Part shown: positions 35,050 through 46,860 of the stretch, piece after piece
Numbering within the stretch: the stretch's first letter is position 1
How the letters are laid out: every line of letters begins with the position of its first letter
NCBI RefSeq assembly: GCF_030704535.1
Contig: NC_081806.1
Coordinates: 4,413,001 to 4,477,000, forward strand
Reading direction: 5' to 3'
From: Vitis vinifera
Lineage: Eukaryota > Streptophyta > Magnoliopsida > Vitales > Vitaceae
Length of the DNA: 64,000 nucleotides
Translations under genes and position numbers: made by a program
The notes under the pieces: model-generated
The model's input: only the letters and a program-made list of their open reading frames with translations
The model's database searches: none
Told to the model about the DNA's origin: nothing

Positions 35050-38000
35050 TAAAAGGATGACCAGGACGCCATTTGAGTTTGTTGGGGACTAAGTATTCAT
35101 TTGTAAAATCTTGAGAATGGGTTTGATGTCTTCCCCCTCCTTCATGATCAATATCCATGCTCACATACATTTATAAGAGAAATATGTCCAATTGTTTTAG
35201 GGGCGATAGGGACCAATTCAACCTTTTAAAGGTTTAAGTATTCACTTGTAGAACCACATGAATGGATTTGAGGCCTTCCCTTACCTCTCTAGTTAATTTC
35301 TAAGTTTATGTACATCATTAAGAAAAATATATACATTCTTAATAAATATGTGTACATTTTTTTAAAGGTTGATTAAGACCCCATTCAACCTCGTTAAGGT
35401 CTAACCATTCATTTATGAAATCCCAATAATAAATTTGAGGTCTTCACTTACCTTCATGGTCAATATCTAAGTTCATGTACATCATTAAAAATATACGTAT
35501 ATTCTTAAGAAAAATACATTTATTTTTTTAAAGGTAAACTAATACCCCATTTGACCTTATTAAACCTTAAAAATGGGTTTGAGGCCTTCCCTATCTTAAT
35601 AGTCAATTTCTAAGTTCATGTAGATTTTTAAGAAAAATATGTACATTTCTAAAAATCTTTCTTAGGGGTGTAAGTAGGGGTTAGAACTTCGGTCATTAAG
35701 GCAAAAAAAAAAAAGGCTTCAATCCAATCCCAAGATTCCCTAAATGAATATTTACACCTAAATAAGGTTTTTCTGGTTTCAACTGACCTCCAAAAAAGTA
35801 AGTATTTTATAAAGAATGTACATATTTTTTTTTTAAGAGTGCATATTTTTTTTTAAGAGTGTATGTACATATTTTTTTTAAGAATGTACATAGGGTTCCA
35901 AATTGCATTTCGGGATAAGAGAATAACTCAAATTCATTTCCAAGACCCCTTAAATGAATATTTAAGACATTAAGCTTAGATGTTCTCCAAAAAAATGTAT
36001 ATATTTTTGTAAAGAATGTACTTATTTTTCTTAAAAATGTACATGAGGTTCCAAATTGTATTTCGGGGTGAGAGAATGGCTCAAACTCATTCTCAAGGTT
36101 CCCTAAATAAATATGTAAGACATAATCAGGCTTAATGGGATCCCAATTAGCCTCCAAAAAAATGTACGTATTTTTCTTAAGAATGTGCATATTTTTCTTA
36201 AGGATTTACACGTGGTTCCATATCAAATTGTTGGGTAGAGAAAGGCTTCAAGTTCATTCCCAAGGTTCCTAAATGAATATTTAGACCTAAACTGAATTGA
36301 ATGCAGGTTCCAAATCCTATTAGGGGCTAATAGGGTCCTAATTGGCCTTTAAAAAAATCTACATATTTTTGTGAAGAATGTACTTGTTATTTATTTATTT
36401 ATTTTAAGGATGGACATAGGTTCCAAATCAAATTTTGAGGTGGGGGAAGACTTCAAATCCATCTTTAAGGTTTCCTAAATGAATATTTAGACCCAAATAG
36501 GGTTTAACGGGAACCAATTGGCTTTCAAAAAAATATATGTATTTTTATAAAGAATGTATGTATTTTTCTTAGAAATGTATATATTTTTCTTAAGGATATA
36601 CGTGAAGTTCCAAATCACATTTCTAGACAAGGAAGAGCCTCAAATCCATTTGCAAGGTTCCTTAAATGAATATTTAGACCTAAATAAGGCCTAATGGAGT
36701 TATAGTTGACATCCAAAAAAATATATGTATTTTGTGAAAAATATACATATTTTTTTTAAAATGTATATATGTTTCTTAAAAACATGCTTGAGATTCCAAA
36801 TTGTATTTTGGGGTAGGGGTAAGGGAAAGACTTAAATCCATTCGCAAGGTTCTTGAAATGAATATTGAGACATAACAGGGCGTAATAGGGTCCCCGTTGG
36901 CCTCCAAAAAAATGTATATATTTTTGTGAAGAATATACATTTTTTTTTTAAAGATGTACATGGTTTTCATATAACATTTCAAGGTGAGGAAAGGCTTCCA
37001 ATCCATTCCCAAGGTTCCCCAAATAAGTATTTGCACCCAAATAGGGCCTAATTAGGTCTCAGTTGGCCTCCAAAAAAATGTACTAATTTTTTTGTGAAAA
37101 ATGTGCATATTTTTGTGAAGAATGTACATAATTTTCTTAAAGATATACATGGTTTCCATATCACATTTCAAGGTAAGGAAAGGCTTCCAATTCATTCCCA
37201 AAGTTCCCCAAATAAGTATTTACACCCAAATAGGGCCTAATTAGGTCTCAATTGGGCTCTAAAAAAATGTACTAATTTTTTTTGTGAAAAATGTGCATAT
37301 TTTTGTGAAGAATGTACATATTTTTCTTAAAGATGTACATGGTTTCCATATCACATTTCAAGGTGAGGAAAGGCTTCCAATCCATTCCCAAGGTTCCCCA
37401 AATAAGTATTTACACCCAAATAGGGCCTAATTAGGTCTTTGTTGGCCTCCAAAAAAATGTACTAATTTTTTTTGTGAAAAATGTGCATATTTTTCTTAAA
37501 AATGCACATGAGGTTCTAAATCGTATTTTGGGGTGGGGAACAATTCAAATCTATTTCAAAGGTTCCCCAAATGAATATTTAAGACATAATAAGACTTAAT
37601 GGGGTGTTAGCCTAAATTTTTTTTACGTATTTTTGTGAAAATGTACATTTTTTTCTTAAGAATGTTTGTAGGGTTCCAAACCCATTTTGTGGTAGGGAAT
37701 GACTCAAATTCATTCCCAAAGTTTTCAAAATGAATATTTAGATCCAAATAAGGTCTAATGGTGTCGTGATAGGGCTCCAAAAAAATGTACATCTTTTTAT
37801 GAATAATACATATATTCTTAAGAAAAATATGTCTGTTCTTCATAAAATATATACATTTTTCACCAAAATACGTACACCTTTTTCATAAGCCAACTAGGAT
37901 CCCTTCAGGCCTTATTTGAGTTTAAGTATTTATTTGGGAAGCTTGGGAATAGATTTGAGACCTTTCCACACATCAAAATATAATTTTGAACCCTCTGTAC

Positions 38001-38320
38001 ATTTAAAAATAAAAATTGATACGTTCTTGAAAAAAATGTGTATTTTTCACAAAAATATATACATTCTTTTTAGACCAACCAAGGCCCCATTAGGCCCTAT
38101 TTGGATCTAAATATTCACTTTAGAAACCTTGAGAATGGATTGGAGCTCTTCCCTCACCGTGAAATAGGATTTGGAACTCCATATTTATTCTTAAGAAAAA
38201 TATGTACATTCTTCATAAAAATGTACATACATTCTTCATATTTTTTGGAGGTAAATTGGGACCCATTAGGCTCTATTATGTCTTAAATATTCACATTTAT
38301 AAAAAATATGATTACAACTC
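35050..38320. repeat. satellite-like array of ~165-190-bp units with two orientation switches
   Basis: A unit containing CCTCCAAAAAAATGTAC, TTTTGTGAAGAATGTACAT, CCAAATCACATTTCGGGGTG-like, TTCCCAAGGTTCCCCAAAT and CCCAAATAGGGCCTAAT-like blocks repeats about 12 times from ~35,700 to ~37,810 in one orientation. Starts of the CCAAAAAAATG block fall near 35785, 35988, 36154, 36345, 36523, 36712, 36901, 37066, 37255, 37445 and 37774. Units at 35,050-35,640 (about four) and 37,850-38,320 (about two and a half) are in the opposite orientation (for example CCCATTAGGCCCTATTTGGA, GAATGGATTGGAGCTCTTCC). Unit length varies mainly by gain or loss of a ~24-bp TTTTTGTGAAGAATGTACAT block. Confidence 0.9.
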
Positions 38321-38552
38321 AAAATGTGAATAGGACATACATATATAAATAATGTGACCAGTGTAGTAAGATATTAAAATTGTAATCTAAGCACGAATAA
38401 TATGATTAGGATATGCAAAGTGTATTTAGGGTATGAAAAATACGGTTCGGCTAAAAAAAATAAAACAAAAATATTTAGTTATGAAAATTGAATCTAGGTA
38501 AAAGTAATGTAACCAGATAAAAAAAAAGGTGAAAAAATAAATAAATTGGAAA

Positions 38553-38603
<51 letters not shown>

Positions 38604-39379
38604 CAAATAAATAAAAATAACATAATATTTATGTAAATATTTTTTCTATAAAATAAATATTGTAGAATATATTAAATTTTGTTAAATTTTTGATAAAATA
38701 TATTTAATCAATTTTTATCTTTTCATTTCATTTATCAAGTTGCCAAATTATAATAATAATTTATTTAAAAAATAAAAAATTGACTAATCAACAAAGGTTG
38801 ACAAAATTTTTAGATTCAACCATTTTTTTAAAAAATAAAATAATTAAAATTGACATTTATAAAGGTGTATTGATAGCTCAATTTGCTAAACTTGGCCTAA
38901 AGCTAATTGAGTTCCCAAAAATAAAATAAAAAAATAAAAAATAAATCAACCAAGCCCAACTTAAGTATCAAAAATACCTGTCACCCTCCAACATTGAGTT
39001 GGATTTTGTGCTGCGGTCAGCCGTTACCATCATTCTCTTATTATAAACACGCATCCGGATGAAACTGACCCTTGCATTCAAAAAAGAAACCCTAAGGGGG
39101 CCCCTCTATCACTTCCAAGCGACGTCGGCACACCTACCCCACCATGTCGAAGCCCAAATAAAAAATAACTCGGCAGACCGACATTTGAATAATTTCAATT
39201 TGCCAATAGTATTCAATCCATATAAAAGGTATCTTACAGAGAGATTGCAATATGAAAATAGGCAATAATATACCACTACTATACAAATTTCTTTAGGGAT
39301 CTGTATAAATTATGGAAGTTAGAGTAATAAAAATTGTTACTCTAACAATGGGGATTATGGTGCTGGGGGAGGGAAGAAC
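38321..39379. other. AT-rich spacer with long AT microsatellite and DUF7054 copy 2 3' flank
   Basis: Contains (AT)n at 38555-38601. No gene recognised before the DUF7054 copy 2 stop codon at 39380. Confidence 0.6.
38555..38601. repeat. (AT)n microsatellite
   Basis: About 23 uninterrupted AT dinucleotides, next to the satellite array. Confidence 0.95.
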
Positions 39380-40533
39380 TCATTCGCAATGCAAGCAACC
39401 CAAGAGCTTCCAAAACCTTCGCATTCTTCTTACAATTTTTTTGATCCTTCGATCCAGGGAGGCCGGGGAAAAAAAAACAGGACGCTGAACAGGCGGAGCC
39501 GCTTCTGGGGTTTGTTCTCCATTGCTACTCCTACCACTGCTGCTGCTTTTCCTAAGATAGAAACTTCTGCTCCCAACATCCCCGATGGCATCTGATTTGT
39601 TCAGGCCTATTAATCAAGTCCAAAACATTATTCAGGAACTCTGATAATGATGGGATTTCAGATACAGTGCACCAATTTCAGAAGCCAATTCAGAAAACAT
39701 ACCATGTTTCTTCCCTAAGAAATTAAAATTGGTTTCAAAATACCCCCATTTGAGACTTACTTTGGAGGCAGAAATGGGAGTGATGCATTTCGAAAGCGGC
39801 AGCAGCGTCCTTGTGGAGCTGTGGGCTTCGCCCTTCTTTGCGATACTCGTCGATTACGAGCTGGATGGTGTCCTCCACACTGGACCCCAATTGAACCATA
39901 GTTCGGATGGGTCCTGGACTCCCTTCGACGGTTACATTCACCACCACTTTTGCGTCTTTTTTGTAACCCTGCACACTCCAAATCTGTCATAGAATTTAGA
40001 CTCTTAGGGCGTGTTTGGAGTACCCCATGATCCAACAAAGGAAAAAAAGCCAAAAAGGTTCTCAACAATTTCGATCGTCGTTATTTTTTACCAGGGAATT
40101 GAATTCACAAACAGCAATCCAAGATTCTCCCAAATCAATGGAATTGATTTCATGAATTTAAGAACAGAAAGATAGTTTAGACAAATCACAGTTGACTCTC
40201 TACCTCCTGATTTTGCGGCGAGAGGGACAAGAACGAAGAGCAAAACGACGACGTCGCCAACACGTCCGTACACGTCTGGGGACGGAAGAGCACGCCATCG
40301 GACTCCAGATTCCGATTATCGTCTCCGTCGACGAAGAAGCTGACGGTCCAAAGAATAGGCTCGGAGGAGCACCTGTGCAGAACTGCAACGGGCTTCGACG
40401 GTTTCTTCAATCGCCGATGAGTCAAAGTTCGCCGATGCGGCGAAGGGGGTGGGTGAGGGGGTCTGGTTCTCCGTCTGATGGAAGGAATTCGTCGCCGGAA
40501 ACTTCTTTCAGACATATATATATGTTCAAGCAT
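39380..40533 (-). CDS. DUF7054 protein (At4g22758-like), copy 2
   Basis: Three exons: 40204-40533, 39761-39968 and 39380-39606 (stop TGA 39380-39382). GT-AG sites and phases 0 and 1 fit, giving 254 residues (248 if the second ATG at 40515, starting MSERSFRRR, is used). The N-terminus is Arg/Pro-rich and basic. The domain has [33 protein letters not shown] and [18 protein letters not shown] Ser/Pro linker and a basic tail with [16 protein letters not shown] follow. Compared with copy 1 it has an extra intron before the domain and a long C-terminal tail. It sits next to the PPR gene, matching remembered Arabidopsis neighbours At4g22758 and At4g22760, so this copy is the likelier orthologue. Function unknown. 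Confidence 0.9.
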
Positions 40534-40539
40534 TTAAAA

Positions 40540-42480
40540 GAAAGAGGAATACGAAGGAATCGAAAGTGTTTTGCGTGCTTTCAGAAAACAAGTTAGGTGC
40601 AGGGAGGAAACACCGAGGAAATTGCTTAGTGGGCTTTAGGAGAAGGAAAGGCAGATGATGATTGCTTTGAAGTTTGAAGCCTTCAAGGGGAGGGCATCCG
40701 CTTGCCTATTTCCGCCCAACTGTCTTTTCCTCTTTTTCCCCCTTTTCTTTCCGAGTTAAAACTTAAAAGTAAAGAATGTGGGGTATGGTTGTTTCTTTTG
40801 AGTGTAGTGTTAATTCTTCTTTTATTGTTCATTTCTAAGTATAATAATATTTCAAACCAATATGTTATTAAATTTATTGCCTGACAAAACAAGATATAAC
40901 ACGTATGACCTACTACATCATATTCGATATGTTTATTATAAAATATCATTTATCATTTCAAGATATGATCTCATTGGATGTTATATTCTATAAATGTGAT
41001 GTTTTAAGGTATTATATTGAATGAGACATATGATTTATAAATTAAATTAAAAAATTGAAGAATATATTATTAATCATTGTCCGCGATTTATTTAAAAAAT
41101 AAATTATATTACATCTCAATATTTGTTATTAACAAAAGATGAAATCTTTTACATATTTGACATTATTTAAAAATCTTTTTACGATTTATGATTTGGTTTT
41201 GAGTGTATGTCCCATTTTATGGTATATTTTATACTTATTTGTTAATATTTTTAACTATAAAATTATTATTTTTTATTAAATTGTTTTGTTATATCAAATG
41301 AGTAATATAGAAAATTGAAAAAAATAAAATAAAATAAAAAACTTTATGATTCATATCATATGTATATCTCATATGTTAACTCAAAATTGTTATATCCTAA
41401 AATATATATAAGTGATATAATATACTCTATTTCATGTTTAATTGAAGATGAAATATGATTTATTTTATTCATCACCAATCATTAATAAAATATATTACCT
41501 TATCTTTATTATATTTCATATTATATCCAACAAATTAAACATGAATTAAGGTTATAAATCATTTAGAAAATTTTGAGGTCGACTATTTAAAATGAATGGT
41601 CCTAAAAGGATATTGAAAAGTTTCTAAATCGGAGTTATGGTATAACTAGAGGTGATGAAAAGGTGATTGCAGCATTGAAGCCCAAAACTTTAACCCTTTT
41701 TAATTCAAGTAAGCCTTATGAAAAATTAGAAATGAACAATAGCTATCCAACATAAATGAGACAAAAGATTTTTATATAGAAAACTTCCACACAAGTTCAG
41801 AGATAAAAAGTAATCGAGTTGAAGATCTCGAATCTAAAATCCACTGTGTGAAAAATGTTGTACACAAATTAAGTGGTAGAAGCTAACCCTAGACTTACTC
41901 TTCAAAACCTAAGCCATGATTCACATGCCTAATGCAACACCTCATATGCTCCGACGGATTTGTCTCAATTCCTAATGGAATGTAGACCTCTTTTGATAAC
42001 CCATTATTAGTTTAACATCTTCTTTGAGAGCTTTTAGAAATGGGAAGGTAAGTTAGGATTTTTCCAATATTTGCATCAAAACCAAAATCTATGTTAGGCA
42101 AGGTATTTATATCCTATGAATGCCTATGGACTCAAATTACTATTTATAAAATAAATTAAATTACAATTATAAAATAAATCCAATTACAATTGTAAAATTA
42201 ATTCAATTACATTATAAAATTAATCCAATTTTGCAAAATTGGGATTTTACCATTTTTTTAAAACATTTTTACTCAATTTTAATAATTTTGAATCAACTAC
42301 AGGTCTTAAATAAATTCTATTAGCATTTTCCAAACCTGTCCATACTTATTTGTGTCATTCAATTGATTACACAACCTTAAATCTTCAATGAATAGTGAAA
42401 CACATAGTCTAGAAAAATCTTACTCCAAAATGAAGCAAAATTAACAACTTAAATTACATCTAACATTCCAACAAAGATGA
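40540..42480. other. DUF7054 copy 2 upstream region and AT-rich spacer
   Basis: The first ~200 bp are GC-richer and probably promoter/leader. The rest is AT-rich. 41580-42000 contains less AT-biased sequence that looks like old transposon DNA, but no domain was recognised. Confidence 0.45.
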
Positions 42481-42489
42481 TTATATTCA

Positions 42490-43140
42490 TTGCTTGCGAT
42501 ATAAGCATAGACTCATTCAAAGGGGCCCATACCAAACCATGGTCCAAGCCGCCGTCCAAATGCGCCTGTTTTATGTAGCCCATTGATCATGAGCATGGCC
42601 CCAGTAAATTGTTCCAGCCCCCATTGAAACTCCTTTTTCATCTTTTTAATGCACATTGAACACATAAATCAAAGCGGGAGCCTGACCTTCCCTTATCCAT
42701 TTGACATATCCCAAGGACGTTCCATAATTGAACGATCCTACTCCACCAAATCTCAGGCTTTGGGCTCTGCAAGATGTTTAAGATAATAGCTTCCAAGGAA
42801 CTTAGCAAGGTCTGTTTCGTCTTATCAACTAGGACGTGGACCAAAACTGAAGTGCCTGCAAGGAGTGTGGTCTGGAGGTTTCAGAGGATTCCAATCTAGT
42901 ACCAGGGTTCATTACCTTGCAGTAAACATTTCATGTATCATTGCTGAAAATCCCCTTCACCAATAATGTTCTGCACAATTCACGGACAATTCTTGGAATG
43001 AGGAAGAGATCAATGGAACAAGAGAACACAATATTAAGCAGTGTTGTCAAAAGCAAAAGGCAATGTCAAGGCAAGAAGACTCCTTTTAGCTTAAGGCAAA
43101 AGGCAAAAACCAAGGCCATAGCCGGATTATAATAAGGCAA
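42490..43140. other. unidentified moderately GC-rich stretch, probable TE or gene relic
   Basis: Composition differs from the flanks. On the minus strand short peptides such as MKKEFQWGLEQFTGAMLMIN can be read, but stops interrupt every frame. 43010-43130 repeats AAGGCAA words (CAAAAGGCAATGTCAAGGCA…), a self-similar motif seen in plant repeats. No family assigned. Confidence 0.35.
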
Positions 43141-43521
43141 TAAAAAATATACATATATATTTACCTATTCAATACGTAATCAATATAAGCACTGTCTTTA
43201 ACAATCAATAATACTATTTATTTTTCATCTCTCATAATATCTTATAAAATTAACAAAATAGTAATAATTATTCAAGGTGTTAAATGGACATCATATTGTG
43301 TAGAGATATTCATCATGTCTAAATGGACATTCTAATTTTGTAGACATCTAAAAATCATAATAAAAAACAAAATAAGAAAATGAACATCCTAAAAAATCTT
43401 TGGGCATCATCATTATAGTCATCATTGAAATTAAAATTGTCATCACTTTCATCAAGACTAGATTGATAACCCTTCATCTCATTATTTTTATGATTGATAA
43501 TATAATATTTCATCTTATACT

Positions 43522-43584
43522 TTGTTTAATCCAATGTTTTTTTTTTTTTTTTTTGATAGGTAAAAGCTTGTTTAATCCAATGTT
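43522..43584 (-). mobile_element. 29-bp LINE tail insertion with perfect 17-bp target-site duplication
   Basis: TTGTTTAATCCAATGTT is present at 43522-43538 and again at 43568-43584. Between them lie only a T run and GATAGGTAAAAGC (43539-43567). The minus strand therefore reads TTACCTATC plus poly-A, the same LINE terminus as at 11266-11296. This is an independent insertion. Confidence 0.85.
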
Positions 43585-43589
43585 AGATT

Positions 43590-44177
43590 AAATGACCTAA
43601 TGGCCTAGCTGACCTCGACGATCACTTTTAATTACACTAAGTCATTATGAAAAATTATTCATGACACTGACAAGAATTGGGGAAGCTAGGGATCAAATAT
43701 TAAGATGTCATTGATCTGTAGTAATTTTATTAATAAAAATTACTTAATTGTTAAGCAAAGAAGGAGATGAAGCTGCTAGCAATAAATGTTGTATTCATGC
43801 AACTTGCTTCACAGTAGAATAAATGAACAAAGATAACAGCGATGCAAGAAGAGTATAGCTACTACCTTTAACTGGTATATGGCGGCAACAATTGTATCCA
43901 GAATCTTACAATGGCTGAGTGGAAAAAACCTTCCTCGGTATCAAAAAATTTGCAGATTTCCATTTCTTTCCAGAGGTTTAGCTTCCATAAATTACAATGG
44001 TGCTACATCTGACTCTAATCCAACTACCCAAGTCATATACTTTTCCTGAGTTTATGAAACTACAAAGGGTAGGATATGAAAACTTGGTCCTCTGAAAACC
44101 AGAAGTATGAAGTGTTATCGAACCCAAAATGGAGCAAACACTGTTTTGTGAGTGCATGTTTCTTATAAAAAAGGGAG
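43590..44177. other. spacer and PPR 3' flank
   Basis: Nothing coding recognised. The part near 44177 probably holds the PPR 3'UTR. Confidence 0.5.
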
Positions 44178-45920
44178 TCAAGCAGATTCCATCCAACTGC
44201 AACCAGGTATTTTGGAAAATCCCTTCTCCTTCGTGACCTTTCTCAATCTCTTGACATCATCCCACCTCTCACCAGATGCGTAAATATTGGAAAGAAGAGA
44301 ACAATAACCAGTTGTATCAGGCTCCAATTCAAAGCAATGCTGAGCTGCAATCTCCCCAAACTCAACATTATTATGCAACCTGCAAGCAAGAAGCAAAGCT
44401 CCCCAAACCCCAGCATGAGGCTGCATGGGCATACTCTTTATTAGCTCAAGTGCTTCTTGTAGCCTTCCTGCCCTACCAAAAAGATCAACCATGATTCCAT
44501 AATGATCAACCGAAGGCACAAGATTATACTTTTTCATGGAGGTAAAGCAATGGTAGCCTTCTTCAACCAAACCAGCATGGTTATAGGCGGTTAATAGCCC
44601 AATGAAGGTGATTGAATTTGGGAAAATCTGGGCATCTACCATCTCATCAAACAACTTGATTGCATCAATAGCTTTACCATTTATGCCACACCCCAAGATC
44701 ATTGCAGTATAAGCAACTAAATCCTTCTTTCTCAAACCATGGAACAATTCATATGCCTTATCAATGCTTCCACACTTTGCATACAAGTCAAGTAAAGCAG
44801 TGGCCAAATGACCATCCATTTCAATTCCAAGTCTTCTCATATATGACTCAATCCAGGGCCCAAATCTCAAGTCTCCTAACTGAGAACATGCAGATATAAC
44901 ACTAGCCAAAGTCATCTCATCTGGTTGAACATTTACATCTGGATTAAGCATATTGTTAAATAGCTTAAGAGCCTCCTTCGGTCTACTATTTTGAGCATAG
45001 CAAGCTATCATGGCATTAAATAAGAGCAGATCTTTCCCACCGACCTGATCAAATAGTTCGCATGCAGAATCAACATCCCCACATTTTGAGTACCCAGAAA
45101 TCATGGTCATCCAAGAAACATTATTTCTCTGCGGCATTGCATCAAAAAAGCTTCTAGCAGAATCTATGTCCCCAAACTCCACATACCCACTAATCATCGC
45201 ATTCCAAGAAGCGAAATTCCTCTCGGGCATTTGTTGAAACAACGATAACGCCTTTTCCATGTCCCCTGCTCTGGCATATCCCGAAATCATCGAATTCCAC
45301 GAAATAACATCTTTCTGCGGAATCTCATCAAACACCCTCTGGGCCACCACTAAATCCCCGGACTTCAGATACCCAGCTAACATCGAATTCCACGAAACCA
45401 CATTCCTCTCAGCCATTTCATCAAACATCTTCCGTGCAATCTCCATATCACCCAGTTTGCAGTAAAAATCCACCAGAGCAGTCTCCACATAAATCCCATC
45501 ACCACCACCACTAAACCCGAATTTCTGAACCTGACCATGAATGGAAAGCCCACCCATTCTGTACGCAATTCTAGCACACGCCTTCAGAGCAGAAGACAGA
45601 GCAAATGTGGTGGGCCACAGTCCCCACCTCTGCATTTGAACATAAAGAGCAAAAGCCTCTTTGAATTGGCCATGCTGGGTGGAGAAACGAATTGCGCAAG
45701 CCCATGAGAAGGAGTCTGGAGACTTGGAATGGTGGAGGACTGAATGGACATATTGAGCGACAGTTGCAGAGTAGTTTGAGGCAGAGAGGAGGATTTGGCG
45801 GGCCAAGATTGGCTCCAGGTGGCTCAGACCATGGATCAGTATTAGTGCGTGAACTTGCTTTGCTTGCTTCACTGATAAAGAGATTGTGCTCAGTTTGGAA
45901 AATAAGCATCTGGGTTCCAT
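44178..45920 (-). CDS. pentatricopeptide repeat protein, PLS class, E subgroup (At4g22760-like)
   Basis: Intronless ORF of 580 residues. PLS-type PPR repeats run from about residue 70 to 500. Examples are NVVSWNSMLAGYLKSGDLVV, DVISWNSMISGYARAGDMEK, NFASWNAMISGYVEFGDIDS and DLVAYTAMILGCGINGKAID. An E domain occupies about 504-580 (VWGALLLACRLHNNVEFGEI … YCSLLSNIYASGERWDDVKR … FSKIPGCSW). There is no E+ or DYW domain, so any C-to-U editing would need a DYW partner in trans. The N-terminal ~20 residues are basic and Ser-rich, consistent with import into mitochondria or plastids; which organelle is unclear. The ATG at 45918-45920 starts the frame. An overlapping ATG at 45924 is in another frame. 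The adjacent DUF7054 gene supports orthology to At4g22760. Confidence 0.95.
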   Translation of the reverse strand: MEPRCLFSKLSTISLSVKQAKQVHALILIHGLSHLEPILARQILLSASNYSATVAQYVHSVLHHSKSPDSFSWACAIRFSTQHGQFKEAFALYVQMQRWGLWPTTFALSSALKACARIAYRMGGLSIHGQVQKFGFSGGGDGIYVETALVDFYCKLGDMEIARKMFDEMAERNVVSWNSMLAGYLKSGDLVVAQRVFDEIPQKDVISWNSMISGYARAGDMEKALSLFQQMPERNFASWNAMISGYVEFGDIDSARSFFDAMPQRNNVSWMTMISGYSKCGDVDSACELFDQVGGKDLLLFNAMIACYAQNSRPKEALKLFNNMLNPDVNVQPDEMTLASVISACSQLGDLRFGPWIESYMRRLGIEMDGHLATALLDLYAKCGSIDKAYELFHGLRKKDLVAYTAMILGCGINGKAIDAIKLFDEMVDAQIFPNSITFIGLLTAYNHAGLVEEGYHCFTSMKKYNLVPSVDHYGIMVDLFGRAGRLQEALELIKSMPMQPHAGVWGALLLACRLHNNVEFGEIAAQHCFELEPDTTGYCSLLSNIYASGERWDDVKRLRKVTKEKGFSKIPGCSWMESA

Positions 45921-45929
45921 TCATGAATC

Positions 45930-46860
45930 ATGAGGGGTTCACAGAGTCAGAAATAGAAAAATGGAAGAAAAATATCATCTAAGTTCCTTAAGACAAACTT
46001 AGAAATGGCCGAAAAAAAATTATCCTTTCAATTAAAATTTAATTCCTCATCTATGAGGTGATTTGTAAAGACACAAAAAATTAATAGGAAAATTAAAATA
46101 TTTTAATTCATTTTTAAAACAAAATTTTAAATTAATTAAATGTTATTATGAAAATATTATATTTTTTTATAGTAAAATTAAACTTTCATGGTAAATATAT
46201 AATTTAATATAAAAGGATATTTATTTTTACATGCCATATACATCTTCATATACAAAAATTTTAACTTGAATAAGAAAGGAAAGATTATTGGTAAAGATTA
46301 TTTATATTTTTATAATATTGTTATTTACCAATAGTATATAAAATAATTAATTTATTAATATTATTATTTACAAATAATATGCTCACAATAATGAATGGTT
46401 ATTATTATATATTAAATTTATTACAAAAAAATTATTAATTTGATTATATATATATAATAATAATAATTTTATTATCATAAAAATTCATTTCAAGTTATAG
46501 TTTTTATTTATTGGGAAGTGACTTTTTAATTAAAAAATAAATAAAATTGAGAAAACATTTTTGGGAAGAAAGACTTTGAGTAAAACCTTTTTTTTTTAAG
46601 AAATTGTCTCTTCAAGATATGATTTGAGTTACTTGAATCTACGATGTCTTAAACCAATGGTTAGATCCCGATATCATTTGAAAAATATTTTCCCAAAAGA
46701 TATTTTTGTATGGTAATTTCTTGATGTGGTTGCTTTTTTGAGTACCAATTATTTTTTTGAACGAGTATCGAAAACGCCTATTTGATTGTGTGATTCAGTC
46801 CAAACCCAACCAGATAGCCGAGTCAACCCCAGCCCAAAGCCGGGATGGGATCGGGTTCTC
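45930..46860. other. PPR upstream region and AT-rich spacer
   Basis: AT-rich with a poly-T run near 46589. No gene recognised. Confidence 0.55.

Noticed and set aside
35807-36190. 127-codon minus-strand frame
   Set aside because: It is made of two satellite monomers; reported as a property of the repeat, not as a gene.
45571-45924. 117-codon frame overlapping the PPR start
   Set aside because: Out of frame with the well-supported PPR ORF and without similarity to anything known.
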